Virus record (IMG/VR): IMGVR_UViG_3300022752_004296
Location: 1-46,833 of that record
DNA: 46,833 nucleotides
Source of the DNA: a virus
Strand: one strand, 5' to 3'
Part shown: positions 1-8,525 of the stretch, piece by piece
How the letters are laid out: each line of letters begins with the position of its first letter
Position numbering within the stretch: the stretch's first letter is position 1
Notes under the pieces: generated by a model
Told to the model about the DNA's origin: nothing
Database searches by the model: none
The model's input: the letters and a program-made list of their open reading frames with translations, nothing else
Made by a program: the position numbers and the translations under genes

Positions 1-1
1 A

Positions 2-1771
2 ATAGTTGTTAAAAATTCGATTGCTTATAATCTTGATGAATATAATAGCAGATTAAATTATTTACTAACAAGCCTTTCAAATAGTGGTGTAACCATAGCA
101 TATTTATTATTATCTGATGCGGGTCCACAATATACTTCTGATTTTTATAATAAACTCTTACCGGTAGATACTGCAACTAAATTTGATGCTTTTACTCAAA
201 TGAAACAGGCATTATATAAATATGCTACTTTAGAAGATAATGTTTCTATGCAAACAATGCCAGTATATGCTTTTGATGTTGATCAAAAAATACATATTAC
301 AGATGCACAAATGAATGTTGATTCAGATTATTATATTAGATCAATGTCAGTACCTTTTAACAGTGAAGGAATGATGTCATTAGAAGGAATTAAAATAACT
401 CCTTTATTTATGGGATCTGGATTAAATAATCCTTCTGCTATTGAGGTTCCTACATATACTACAACTGCCGCTCCAGGAATAACTGTTAAAAGATATTTTA
501 TAACAGATTCATCAAACAATACATTAAATATATTTGATTCGACTACTGCTGGGCCACTATCTGTTATTTCTTTACCAGCAACCGCAAATGATTTAAAAGA
601 AATTACTTATTATAAAGATACAAATCAAATTAATAAACTTTTTATGTTAAATTCAAATTTATATTTAAATGTATATGATATTAGTAATGCTGGTTTAAGC
701 ACAACAATAAATTTAGAAAATTATTTATCAGGAGCAAGAAGTCAATATTATGGAGCAGATCTATTGTTAGCGGGTAATACTATATCTGTTTTATGTAAGC
801 CTAGAATTTCTTCATACGATACAAAAATAATAAATTTAAATGCTACAACATATACAACAACAGCAGCAACAATTCAAACTATATCTCAATCAAATATGCC
901 AGTTTCAGGAACAGATAAAATTTCTTTTACTGGAGATACTATTAATGGCTATTTAACATTCTATACATATAATAATTCACAACCAATAATTTATAGTTTT
1001 TCTGGATTAGGTGGAAATGTTTTAAGTCCTGTTTTAGTATCAACTAATAACATAAGTCTTTATCAACCTCAACTAAGCGCTGGATTTAAAAGTACCAATA
1101 GTAGTAAAATACAGTTCTTTGGCGGTGTAACAGTAGGGGGATCTACAACTGGATATTATGTAGTAGGAGATAATAATATTATAAGATTAAGAAATATTGT
1201 TAATAGCTTTAGTGCTACAGCCTATACATTTGGAGCCTTTGATTTAGATAAAAATAATATAATAAATGTAGTAGACTTGGGTCAAGCACAAACAAATTAT
1301 GCAAGTAATCCTGCAACATCAAATGATTTCAGAAGTTTTTTTACAACAACTGCATTGACAGAAATGGTATTAAATGGTACAATATTAAAGCCAGCACTTC
1401 AAACTACATATCCTACTGGATCTACAATAAATTATAGTTTTTCAGCTGTTAATTTTGGTACATATTCAATAACATCGACACCTGTATTTGGCTATACTGT
1501 AGGAAGCTTAACTGGTTCTGGCTTAGGTGCAACTGTTGGACTATTAACTTCTATTGTGCCAACTTTTTATTTACAATCTCAAGAAATAGGAAGTGGTACT
1601 AAAAACTACTCAAGCGTTGTCAAAGATACAAATACTTCGAGTGGAAGTTTTATAGGAACAGAAAATATATTTTTACATCCAACAGATGGTATTTATATTG
1701 TGGCGGGTTCAAATATTTATTTAGCGGGTTATACTTTAACAAACAATAGTGCGCAATTAATCTTTACTTAA
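2..1771 (+). CDS. Phage virion (tail/adsorption-type) protein, 5' end cut by window edge
   Basis: The frame is open from base 2 through an internal ATG at 200, so the gene starts upstream of the window; 589 residues are visible. The N-terminal part (visible residues about 1-130) looks like the C-terminal body of a phage structural protein. From about residue 145 the sequence is Ser/Thr/Asn/Gly-rich, with repeated beta-strand units that resemble a beta-propeller or fibre domain; this is inferred from composition. Visible residues 414-425 read D-L-D-K-N-N-I-I-N-V-V-D, matching a DxDxN...D EF-hand or dockerin-like calcium loop. There is no signal peptide or membrane segment. It is followed after 13 bases by another fibre-like gene with a strong AGGAGG ribosome site, so both belong to a rightward virion module. 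The family was not recognised. Confidence 0.72.
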   Translation: MVVKNSIAYNLDEYNSRLNYLLTSLSNSGVTIAYLLLSDAGPQYTSDFYNKLLPVDTATKFDAFTQMKQALYKYATLEDNVSMQTMPVYAFDVDQKIHITDAQMNVDSDYYIRSMSVPFNSEGMMSLEGIKITPLFMGSGLNNPSAIEVPTYTTTAAPGITVKRYFITDSSNNTLNIFDSTTAGPLSVISLPATANDLKEITYYKDTNQINKLFMLNSNLYLNVYDISNAGLSTTINLENYLSGARSQYYGADLLLAGNTISVLCKPRISSYDTKIINLNATTYTTTAATIQTISQSNMPVSGTDKISFTGDTINGYLTFYTYNNSQPIIYSFSGLGGNVLSPVLVSTNNISLYQPQLSAGFKSTNSSKIQFFGGVTVGGSTTGYYVVGDNNIIRLRNIVNSFSATAYTFGAFDLDKNNIINVVDLGQAQTNYASNPATSNDFRSFFTTTALTEMVLNGTILKPALQTTYPTGSTINYSFSAVNFGTYSITSTPVFGYTVGSLTGSGLGATVGLLTSIVPTFYLQSQEIGSGTKNYSSVVKDTNTSSGSFIGTENIFLHPTDGIYIVAGSNIYLAGYTLTNNSAQLIFT

Positions 1772-1784
1772 GGAGGAAAAGGAA

Positions 1785-2450
1785 ATGGGTTTTACAATGC
1801 CAAATTTTCAATTATTTGGATATAGTACAACTGGAAGTGATTTAAATTTAACGTTTGATTTATACAAAGCTGTCACAAATAATTTTAGCTCTATGGATGC
1901 AAATGCAGTTCCCCGATTTACAACCACTGCAATAACAATGACGGGTAGCTATAGCACAAGTGGATTTATTCGTGCAGCTAGTTTTAGTACTACTGGAGCA
2001 GTTTTAGCAGGATCTTTTACTACAAGTGGAGCTGTAACTGCAGGATCATTTACAACATCAGGTTTAAATTATGCTATAAATTTTAAAACTCCAGGAGTAT
2101 ACGCTTATCAGGGAAGCACTCAAAATATAGCAAGTTCTGCATCAATAAATATAGATACTACTGCAGGAGGAATACAATATTTGCAAATTCCTGCGGGTGT
2201 TGCTTTAGCAACAGTAAATTTAACTGGATTTACCACATATACGGATTTTTCTTTAATAATTGAAAATCTTACTACAATAAGAAGATCTTTGGCCTTTCAA
2301 ATTGCTGGATCTGCTGCAAATATTGTATATAGTGGAACAACAACTCAAGTTACAACTGCGACCACGGGTCAGTTTATAAGAGTAAATGTAGCTAGCTTTA
2401 ATGCTGGTGGAACTAATAAATATTTAGTTACACAAACCATACAAACATAA
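1785..2450 (+). CDS. Fibre-like virion protein with 11-residue repeats
   Basis: This 221-residue protein starts at an ATG preceded by AGGAGG. It is Thr/Ser/Gly/Ala-rich, with no charged core and no enzyme motif. Residues 55-93 contain three and a half copies of an 11-residue unit of the form S-[FY]-[ST]-T-[ST]-G-x-x-x-A-[GA], as expected for a beta-structured shaft. The N-terminus resembles short phage tail proteins, and the C-terminal about 120 residues are predicted beta-rich by eye. It is the last gene of the rightward virion module, ending just before the shared terminator. A structural role (tail fibre, baseplate decoration or head decoration) is inferred from composition and context. 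Confidence 0.6.
   Translation: MGFTMPNFQLFGYSTTGSDLNLTFDLYKAVTNNFSSMDANAVPRFTTTAITMTGSYSTSGFIRAASFSTTGAVLAGSFTTSGAVTAGSFTTSGLNYAINFKTPGVYAYQGSTQNIASSASINIDTTAGGIQYLQIPAGVALATVNLTGFTTYTDFSLIIENLTTIRRSLAFQIAGSAANIVYSGTTTQVTTATTGQFIRVNVASFNAGGTNKYLVTQTIQT
1947..2063 (+). repeat. In-frame 33-bp tandem repeat, 3.5 copies
   Basis: Units begin at 1947, 1980, 2013 and 2046 (last one partial). Each 33-bp unit encodes 11 residues (Ser-aromatic-Ser/Thr-Thr-Ser/Thr-Gly then variable, Ala, Gly/Ala). The protein repeat is better conserved than the DNA, with many third-position changes, so it looks like an old, selected coding repeat. Confidence 0.8.
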
Positions 2451-2456
2451 AAATAA

Positions 2457-2479
2457 GGGGTAGACTTAATGTCTACCCC
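2457..2479. terminator. Bidirectional intrinsic terminator between convergent genes
   Basis: A perfect 9-bp stem, GGGGTAGAC / GTCTACCCC, with the 5-base loop TTAAT. On the - strand it is followed by CTTATTTTT, and on the + strand by AATTTTG, so it is stronger leftward. It lies between the convergent fibre gene (ends 2450) and the RuvC-like gene, whose stop codon (2466-2468) is in the loop. Confidence 0.88.
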
Positions 2480-2963
2480 AATTTTGTATTTTACTGGATA
2501 TATGTTCACCAAGACAAATCGCATCTGCTTCATCTTGTGTTACTTCATATCCATACTTTTCCCGCACATGTTGTTGTGCGGAATTTTTTTGTTCTATTCT
2601 AGAGCGACCTTTTATGCCGCAACTTGATTTCCAGCTTGCCGCATAAACTAAATGTACTCCAATTTTTCTTTTATATAGCTCTGCTAATAATACTCCTTGC
2701 AGCATAGCTAGTTTTTTATAAGTTTGCATATTTGATTGTTCTTGAATTTCTTCAATAACTACTTGTATATCTTGACCTTCTTGCTCAGCCTCTTTTATCT
2801 TATCTATCATCCAAAAATTTAATTCAACAATCCTTTGAATAAATTCACCCTCAAATTTAATCTTCCCATATTCTATTAGTTCTGAATCTTGCCAAACCGA
2901 ATATCCAGTGATATTAGAAGATTGATCAAGAGCTAAATATATCACTGCCCTGTACTGCCCCAT
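2466..2963 (-). CDS. RuvC-like Holliday junction resolvase / RNase H-fold nuclease
   Basis: A 165-residue RNase H-fold nuclease that likely cuts branched DNA during recombination or before packaging. The acidic residues of the RuvC family are recognisable: the first Asp in LALDQSS near the N-terminus with the following GYS strand, a Glu pair in VIEEIQ, and a C-terminal D-E-A-D-A block followed by a helix, typical of phage RuvC proteins. The length matches small phage RuvC enzymes. It overlaps the dUTPase gene by 22 bases. The ATG at 2963 has only GGTGG right in front of it, so a GTG at 2945 that overlaps the dUTPase stop is a possible alternative start. Confidence 0.83.
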   Translation of the reverse strand: MGQYRAVIYLALDQSSNITGYSVWQDSELIEYGKIKFEGEFIQRIVELNFWMIDKIKEAEQEGQDIQVVIEEIQEQSNMQTYKKLAMLQGVLLAELYKRKIGVHLVYAASWKSSCGIKGRSRIEQKNSAQQHVREKYGYEVTQDEADAICLGEHISSKIQNWGRH

Positions 2964-3400
2964 CCACCAGCGCGGCCGGCTATCACATAATCATCATCAA
3001 CCAAAAAGAATTTTTCAAAAATTCCCTGAGCTATGCGTTCGCCTATTTCTATTTTTTGAGTAAATCCAGACAAATTGTATAAACAAATTCCAATGTTTCC
3101 ATCATTATTGAGATTATTATAATAATCTGAATCAATAATTCCAACAGAGTTTTTTACAACTATACCTTTTTTTAAAGCTGTCCCAGATCGCGGGTAAATT
3201 TTTAATATTTCATCAGCTTGCATATAAGCTTTAATATCTGTCCATACAACAATTGAACTACCATTTACAATATAAGCTTCTATTGGACTAACAAAATCAT
3301 ATCCGGCCGATCCACTCGTACTACGCTGTGGAATTACAATATCTTTTGCATGTTGACGATGTGCATCTATAACAATTTCAAATCCTCTAAGTTTATTCAT
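2942..3400 (-). CDS. dut: dUTP diphosphatase (trimeric dUTPase)
   Basis: Hydrolyses dUTP to dUMP and pyrophosphate, keeping uracil out of phage DNA and supplying dUMP to the ThyA encoded at 43-44 kb. All five motifs of the trimeric family are visible: SAGYDF (1), PRSGTALKKG (2), GIIDSDYYNN (3), IGERIAQGIFEKF (4) and the glycine-rich C-terminal arm AGGWGSTG (5). The length of 152 residues is normal. The ATG overlaps the upstream stop in an ATGA, with AGGAGAAGGA just before it, so translation is likely coupled to the gene upstream. Confidence 0.95.
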   Translation of the reverse strand: MNKLRGFEIVIDAHRQHAKDIVIPQRSTSGSAGYDFVSPIEAYIVNGSSIVVWTDIKAYMQADEILKIYPRSGTALKKGIVVKNSVGIIDSDYYNNLNNDGNIGICLYNLSGFTQKIEIGERIAQGIFEKFFLVDDDYVIAGRAGGWGSTGQ

Positions 3401-3597
3401 GCCAAATCCTTCTCCTGATTATATTCTTTTGTAATTTTAACAACATAGTATTCATTATCTTTTTTTACTTTTTTTGTTATACTATGAGCAACAACATTAT
3501 AACCTTCAGATTCTTTAATTTTTACCACAAACTGTTCAGCTTCTTCTTCTGTTGTAGCAAAATAACTTTCAATAAATTTTAAATTTTGAACTGACAT
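3397..3597 (-). CDS. Small hypothetical protein
   Basis: A 66-residue protein, Lys/Glu/Val-rich, with an alternating helix-strand pattern and no recognised motif. The ATG at 3597 has AGGAGG 5 bases upstream, and the stop overlaps the dUTPase start (ATGA). The residue pattern is compatible with a small two-strand, one-helix fold. Its function is unknown. Its place in the promoter-4238 operon with dUTPase and RuvC suggests expression with DNA metabolism genes. Confidence 0.6.
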   Translation of the reverse strand: MSVQNLKFIESYFATTEEEAEQFVVKIKESEGYNVVAHSITKKVKKDNEYYVVKITKEYNQEKDLA

Positions 3598-3605
3598 ATT
3601 TCCTC

Positions 3606-3839
3606 CTATCCCACAATTGAGCTAACTTCAAAATATTTATATTCTGTTATTAGCTCTTGTATAATTCTTTGAGTTATTGCAGTTGGACCAATTAAATATA
3701 CTTTATCAATACCATGTTCTTGCGCGGCTTTAAAGATATGTCCAGCATCAGTTTTATCTAATTTAATTTCGGTTCCATCATTAATCATTCCAGGTGTTCC
3801 AATTGTAAAATTAAAACAATTTATTGTTAATGTCTTCAT
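3606..3839 (-). CDS. Small hypothetical protein
   Basis: A 77-residue protein with no recognised family. The ATG at 3839 overlaps the stop of the upstream gene (ATGA) and has GGGGAG about 10 bases upstream. The middle (AAQEHGIDKVYLIGPTAITQ, residues 38-57) has the look of a helix followed by a hydrophobic strand and a Gly-Pro turn. No catalytic motif can be assigned. Confidence 0.58.
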   Translation of the reverse strand: MKTLTINCFNFTIGTPGMINDGTEIKLDKTDAGHIFKAAQEHGIDKVYLIGPTAITQRIIQELITEYKYFEVSSIVG

Positions 3840-4219
3840 ACTTCGTCAACTCCCCAATCAAAAATACATAATTGAAAGTAAACATCATCAATCCATAATT
3901 CCAAATGATTTTGTTCATTATTATATTCATAATATTTAATATCACTCATTTTAACATATGGATTTTCATCACTTTTATAAAAATAGCTTTCTTCAAAATA
4001 ACCATACATATTTTCAACTATTTCTTCAATAGAAGCTGATTTTATTTTAAAAACCGTATAATAATCAATTTGTTTTGATAATAAAATATAATATTGAGTA
4101 CCAATATTTTTTATTAAAAACTTTTTAAATTGATGAATAATTTCATCTTTTGGTTTTATTGTTGCATTTTGCAACATCATTTTTCCTACATCTTCCATGC
4201 GAATATCTGATTCTGCCAT
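3836..4219 (-). CDS. Hypothetical protein
   Basis: A 127-residue protein, rich in aromatic and acidic residues in its second half (several Tyr, Trp and Asp), without recognised motifs. The ATG at 4219 is chosen over the GTG at 4228 because GAGGTG lies 6 bases before the ATG. It is the first gene after promoter 4238-4266 and thus leads the short operon to the RuvC gene. Function unknown. Confidence 0.6.
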   Translation of the reverse strand: MAESDIRMEDVGKMMLQNATIKPKDEIIHQFKKFLIKNIGTQYYILLSKQIDYYTVFKIKSASIEEIVENMYGYFEESYFYKSDENPYVKMSDIKYYEYNNEQNHLELWIDDVYFQLCIFDWGVDEV

Positions 4220-4237
4220 TATTTTCACCTCATATTT

Positions 4238-4266
4238 ATTATAACATAGAGAGAATAGAAAGTCAA
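4238..4266 (-). promoter_or_regulatory. Sigma-A promoter, extended -10
   Basis: On the - strand TTGACT (4261-4266), a 17-bp spacer ending in TGT, then TATAAT (4238-4243). It drives the five small genes ending with RuvC. Its -35 lies in the loop and arm of the inverted repeat at 4250-4278. Confidence 0.85.
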
Positions 4267-4278
4267 TATCTATTCTCT
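4250..4278. repeat. 10-bp perfect inverted repeat over promoter -35 and polymerase stop
   Basis: Arms AGAGAATAGA (4250-4259) and TCTATTCTCT (4269-4278) with a 9-base loop. It covers the DnaE stop codon (4270) and the -35 of the next promoter. No T-run follows on either strand, so it is a weak candidate for a terminator and a good one for an operator or RNA-end hairpin. Confidence 0.8.
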
Positions 4279-7200
4279 ACTACCACGCAATACCAAATCT
4301 CCATTTTCATTTATCTCATCAATTAAATATAGAGTTTCTGTTGGAGTATGACTATAAGTCTTAGGAACAAATTCATTTCCTCGTCTATATCCTGTTAATA
4401 AAATTTTACGCCCACGCTTAAACCAAGATTTTTCTGTTATTTTTTTAGAACCATCATCTTGCTTTTCACTCATTTGTCTATCATAATAAGCAAATTGTTC
4501 AGGTCTAAATTTTGCATACACAACTCCATTTGCCGTAGCCAAAGCAATAGTAGATTTAATCTTATCTTTGCCGACAATAGTTCCTGCTATTACTGCGGTT
4601 TCATAGATGGGAATATTTTTATTTTTAAATTGTAACATTTTTTCTATGCGTGGCTCTTCTGGTAGAGTTAAAAATCCACTAACACCATACTTTGTTTGAT
4701 TAATAAAATCTAACTCATGAAAAGAATAGTAGAAACATACAGAATCCATTTCCCATGCCGCGAGATTGCCCTGTGCGTATTTATCCCATTCTTCTTGAAA
4801 TGTTCGTTCATTTAAAGCATTTAATAAATAATCTTTATTTTTAGAAATCCAATCTCTTATTCTATCCATTGATTTATCATAAAGCTTTTCCCATGTCTTG
4901 ATTAAAATACCCGATTTATTATCTACTAATTCTATATTTCTTTCATCAAAGTTTTTTACATAAAAAGCTGTCGCTCTATCATCCAATAAATAATAAGAGC
5001 CTTGTTTGCAATAGGTTTTTAAATATCTATTAAATTCATAAACTTTCATGGGCTCCGCTACAGATGAATCAATTAATTCATATTCAATAAGTTGTGGCAG
5101 ATTTTGTAAAGTGACTTTTTGTTTGACGCCCATGGTCATTTGCAAATATCTTGTCATTATTTCTTCTCTGGGTTTTTTTTCAAGATAGTCAAATGCCCCT
5201 GATTTAATTAAAGAAATCATAGCAGTTTTTGATAGCGGACATTTTTCCATAAAATCTTCAAGGTTTAAATATGGTCTATTTTCAACTATTCTATTTACTA
5301 CATCAGTTCCAACATTGGATAAGCCTTTTAACCCAAAGTAAATTCTTTGAGATTCAATATCTGGCTTAAAACTAAAACTAGATTTATTAATATGTGGCAG
5401 TGAGACTTCTACCTCTCTTGATTGCATATCGCCAATAGCAGTCGCAATTTTAGCATAATCTGTGCCGCGCTCATCATCGACATCTTCACTAGCTCCTGCA
5501 TTAACTGTAAGACATGCAGTATTCCAATATAGATTATCATACTTATTATAAAGATTTAATTCTTGTAAAGCTATTGTTGTGTATGGCATTGTGTGATTGC
5601 GGCTGAATGAATAACCTAATTGAGGTTCAATAGCTGTTGCATAGACATAGTCCATTAATTCTTTGCGGCAAGGTGATTTTTGATAAATCATTTTTTTAAG
5701 CTTTGGAATTTCATCCATCTTTTTCTTGCCTACAATTTTACGTGCATAATTAGCTTCTTCTAATGAAAAGCCTACTAATTGTGGATTCATTAAGATTTCC
5801 ATCATATCTTCTTGTGTATTTGGAACTCCAAAAACTGAAAGATAGTGCGGTTCAAGCATTTGTACTTCTGGCTTATTTAAACCTGCATTTTTAACTTCAT
5901 TATACCAAAGTTGAATGTTATTTTTAAAGTTTACATATTTATCAACTAAAACAGTTCCATCTTCTAATGGCATCAATCTCATTAAAGAATTTGCACTTGC
6001 CGCATCATCTAATGAAATTGGCTTAACCTTTTTAATGGCTTGACCGCCAACCATAGTATCAAATTGAAATAAATTAATTACAGAACCAGACCATGAAGGC
6101 TTCCAAACTGCATCAGAATAATCAAGTACATCTGGATGAATATATTTATCATATGTTGATTTTAAACTTCCTTGCCATTCTATTTGATTATCTTCTAATA
6201 ATAAATCTAGAGTTACACGTATCTTATCTAATGCCTCTATTGTTAAAAAATCATATTTTAAACAACCCATATAATCTGAATCATTCATATCCCATTGAGT
6301 GATAGGTTGTCCATTTGGAGCTTTCATTAATGCGTTCATTTCATAAAATCCATTATTAAAAATATAAACACCTGCGGCATGAATAGAGCGCTTATTTACT
6401 AAGCCTTCAATCTTTAAAATCATAGCTTCAAGACCTAGATATCTATCTATTTCTTTTTTGAGCATATGAATTGGATTACGACCTTTTTCTCGATTTCCAT
6501 ACAAACAATCTTGCAGCGGCCAAGTAAATCCACGTTCCTGTGGAATCATTCCTGTTAAATATAAACCAATATCACTATCAATTTCAAGACCTCTGCATGC
6601 AGTTAGAATGGCACTCTTTGGTCCTTCAGTTCCAAATGTACAAATATTTAAAACATTTTGTTCGCCAAAAAAATCTTTTACTGCTTCTAGTATTTGTGTT
6701 CTGCGTAGGGCTTGTGTATCAAAATCAATATCTGGTAATTCTGGTCTAGTTGCAGTTAAATGACGCCAATGTGGTAAATTCCACTTGATAGGATCCAATT
6801 GAGTTATTTCCAAGAGATAGCAAGAAAGAAATCCTGTGGCGGATCCGCGCGCAACTCCAACAAGGCTGTCTCCCTTATCCCATACTATTTCAATAATTTT
6901 AGCCATGGTATTATAATAGGAAGTCATGCGTAAATCTAATGTCTCAGAAATACCCCATAATTCTTTAGCCTCTTGATCTAATCTTTTCAAATATTCTTGA
7001 TTGAATAATTTTTTTTTAATCAATTGATTAATACAGCGAGTAATCCAATATTTATCTTGTTCATATGAACTCTTATACATTTTATGTAAAAATTCATAAT
7101 CTTTAATTTCATTTTCATTTATTTGTTCTGGAATTAAATTTATAGTTGGAATTGCTTGTGTTCGATATAAATCATAAAACTCTACTTTATCTAATATTGT

Positions 7201-8064
7201 TCTAGAATTTACAACCATTTCTTTAAATTCTTCTTGTGAAAAATCCAATTTTAAATAATCCCAAACTTGATCTTCAGACATAATATAAGCAGTAGCATAG
7301 AAGTCATCTACTTCGCGCTCACCATGTTTTGAATTTAAAAAAGCCTTGTGAATTTCACGATCTTCTTGATTTAAGTAATGAGAGTCTGTTGCAAAAAGCA
7401 TTGGTATATTAAAGTATTTGGACAGGGATTTCATCCTTCTATTGACTAATCTTTGTTCTTCAGCTGTATTTGGTGCAATTTCAAAAAATAAATCATCTCC
7501 AAAGCAATCTTTTAAAAATTGTACAAATTCAACAATTTTATTTTTATAAAGCTTTATTTCATTTTCATTTCCAGCTTGCTCGGCCGCATCTAATTTTAAA
7601 ATATATTGAGATAGTTCCCCACCTATACATGCGGTAGTTGCTATTAATGTTCCAGGATAAGTTTTACATATATCTAAAAGTTCTTGTTTTGTAACAGGAA
7701 CTCGTTCCATGCCTCGATCAAAATAAGATTTAGACCAGGCCGCAGAACTTAATACTCTTAGAGCTTTATGACCTTCGGCATTTTTAGCCATCAATAAAAA
7801 ATGTGGATATTTTCCACCCATTGATCTGTCATCAGTTAAATAAATCTCATTTCCTAAAATCAATTTAAAATCTTTATTTTGATAATTTTTTTTATAGTGT
7901 TGGATAGCTTCAACATGAGCACATAAAGCTTCATGATCAGTTATAGCAACAGCAGAAAGACCAAGCTCATAAGCTCGATCCATTAAATCTTTTGGCTTAA
8001 TTATACAATCAAGTAATCGCAAATTTGAGTAATGTGTATGATTGTGAACTGAGACATAGCTCAT
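4270..8064 (-). CDS. dnaE: DNA polymerase III alpha subunit, DnaE type with PHP domain
   Basis: The replicative DNA polymerase of the phage, 1264 residues. An N-terminal PHP domain (about 1-270) keeps its metal-site residues: HNH near residue 6, ITDHE, GNE, an H-L-L strand and a TDSHY near 235. The polymerase core has the catalytic Asp motif PDIDFD (Asp445/447/449) and the third Asp in KYDFL (near 605), as in DnaE enzymes. A helix-hairpin-helix region and a C-terminal OB-like domain (about 1120-1210) follow. No PolC-type exonuclease insert is seen. The ATG at 8064 is preceded by AAAAGGAGAAAGC, and a strong promoter lies 35 bases upstream. It is a single-gene unit between the terminator after speD and the hairpin at 4250-4278. 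Confidence 0.93.
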   Translation of the reverse strand: MSYVSVHNHTHYSNLRLLDCIIKPKDLMDRAYELGLSAVAITDHEALCAHVEAIQHYKKNYQNKDFKLILGNEIYLTDDRSMGGKYPHFLLMAKNAEGHKALRVLSSAAWSKSYFDRGMERVPVTKQELLDICKTYPGTLIATTACIGGELSQYILKLDAAEQAGNENEIKLYKNKIVEFVQFLKDCFGDDLFFEIAPNTAEEQRLVNRRMKSLSKYFNIPMLFATDSHYLNQEDREIHKAFLNSKHGEREVDDFYATAYIMSEDQVWDYLKLDFSQEEFKEMVVNSRTILDKVEFYDLYRTQAIPTINLIPEQINENEIKDYEFLHKMYKSSYEQDKYWITRCINQLIKKKLFNQEYLKRLDQEAKELWGISETLDLRMTSYYNTMAKIIEIVWDKGDSLVGVARGSATGFLSCYLLEITQLDPIKWNLPHWRHLTATRPELPDIDFDTQALRRTQILEAVKDFFGEQNVLNICTFGTEGPKSAILTACRGLEIDSDIGLYLTGMIPQERGFTWPLQDCLYGNREKGRNPIHMLKKEIDRYLGLEAMILKIEGLVNKRSIHAAGVYIFNNGFYEMNALMKAPNGQPITQWDMNDSDYMGCLKYDFLTIEALDKIRVTLDLLLEDNQIEWQGSLKSTYDKYIHPDVLDYSDAVWKPSWSGSVINLFQFDTMVGGQAIKKVKPISLDDAASANSLMRLMPLEDGTVLVDKYVNFKNNIQLWYNEVKNAGLNKPEVQMLEPHYLSVFGVPNTQEDMMEILMNPQLVGFSLEEANYARKIVGKKKMDEIPKLKKMIYQKSPCRKELMDYVYATAIEPQLGYSFSRNHTMPYTTIALQELNLYNKYDNLYWNTACLTVNAGASEDVDDERGTDYAKIATAIGDMQSREVEVSLPHINKSSFSFKPDIESQRIYFGLKGLSNVGTDVVNRIVENRPYLNLEDFMEKCPLSKTAMISLIKSGAFDYLEKKPREEIMTRYLQMTMGVKQKVTLQNLPQLIEYELIDSSVAEPMKVYEFNRYLKTYCKQGSYYLLDDRATAFYVKNFDERNIELVDNKSGILIKTWEKLYDKSMDRIRDWISKNKDYLLNALNERTFQEEWDKYAQGNLAAWEMDSVCFYYSFHELDFINQTKYGVSGFLTLPEEPRIEKMLQFKNKNIPIYETAVIAGTIVGKDKIKSTIALATANGVVYAKFRPEQFAYYDRQMSEKQDDGSKKITEKSWFKRGRKILLTGYRRGNEFVPKTYSHTPTETLYLIDEINENGDLVLRGSRE

Positions 8065-8098
8065 AAGCTTTCTCCTTTTAAATTTCATCTATATTAAT

Positions 8099-8127
8099 AT
8101 TATATCACAAATTATTAATTCTATCAA
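8099..8127 (-). promoter_or_regulatory. Sigma-A promoter of the polymerase gene
   Basis: On the - strand TTGATA (8122-8127), a 17-bp spacer ending in TGA, then TATAAT (8099-8104). It sits directly after the speD terminator T-run, about 35 bases before the DnaE start. Confidence 0.88.
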
Positions 8128-8128
8128 T

Positions 8129-8157
8129 AAAAAAAAAGACTAGGTCTTATCCTAGCC
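8129..8157 (-). terminator. Intrinsic terminator after speD
   Basis: On the - strand GGCTAGG, a 6-base loop, CCTAGTC (one G-U pair), then nine T. The speD stop TAG (8152-8154) is inside the first arm. Confidence 0.92.
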
Positions 8158-8523
8158 TCTTATGCCTCGTTCAAAATAATTTTCTTGACATTCTTCAGGA
8201 CCCAATATTTTTTTAAAAATTTCAAGCCCTTGTTCTGGATAACAAACATCGGAGCAAGTATAGCAATCAAATGCTATAAATCCATATTCGGGATAAGTAT
8301 GAATGCTTAAATGAGATTCTTCCAAAAGAACTAAAATTGTTAATCCTTGCGGATCAAACTCTTTGTACATTACATTCACTACTGTTGCACCAGTACCTCG
8401 TGCCGCTAACTCACATAGCGATTTCATAAATTGCAAATCATTAATTAAATCATAGTCACAGCCCCATAAATCTGCAATCATGTGTTTGCCATATGTGCCG
8501 AATGAATTTTTTACTTGTTCCAT
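8152..8523 (-). CDS. speD: S-adenosylmethionine decarboxylase, pyruvoyl type (class 1B)
   Basis: Removes CO2 from S-adenosylmethionine to give the aminopropyl donor for spermidine synthesis. At 123 residues it is the size of bacterial SpeD proenzymes, which self-cleave to form a pyruvoyl group. The cleavage site Glu69-Ser70 and the catalytic His75 and Cys90 are present with the same spacing (+5, +20) as in the Thermotoga enzyme. The ATG at 8523 follows AAGGAGATAAAA; longer in-frame starts would overlap the helicase. It begins 3 bases after the helicase stop and shares its promoter. No spermidine synthase (SpeE) is present, so the product must go to a host enzyme, or the purpose is to lower SAM. 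Confidence 0.94.
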   Translation of the reverse strand: MEQVKNSFGTYGKHMIADLWGCDYDLINDLQFMKSLCELAARGTGATVVNVMYKEFDPQGLTILVLLEESHLSIHTYPEYGFIAFDCYTCSDVCYPEQGLEIFKKILGPEECQENYFERGIRG

Positions 8524-8525
8524 TT

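Noticed and set aside
1947-2063. 33-bp repeats considered as a CRISPR-like array
   Set aside because: They are contiguous without spacers, stay in frame, and encode an 11-residue fibre repeat.
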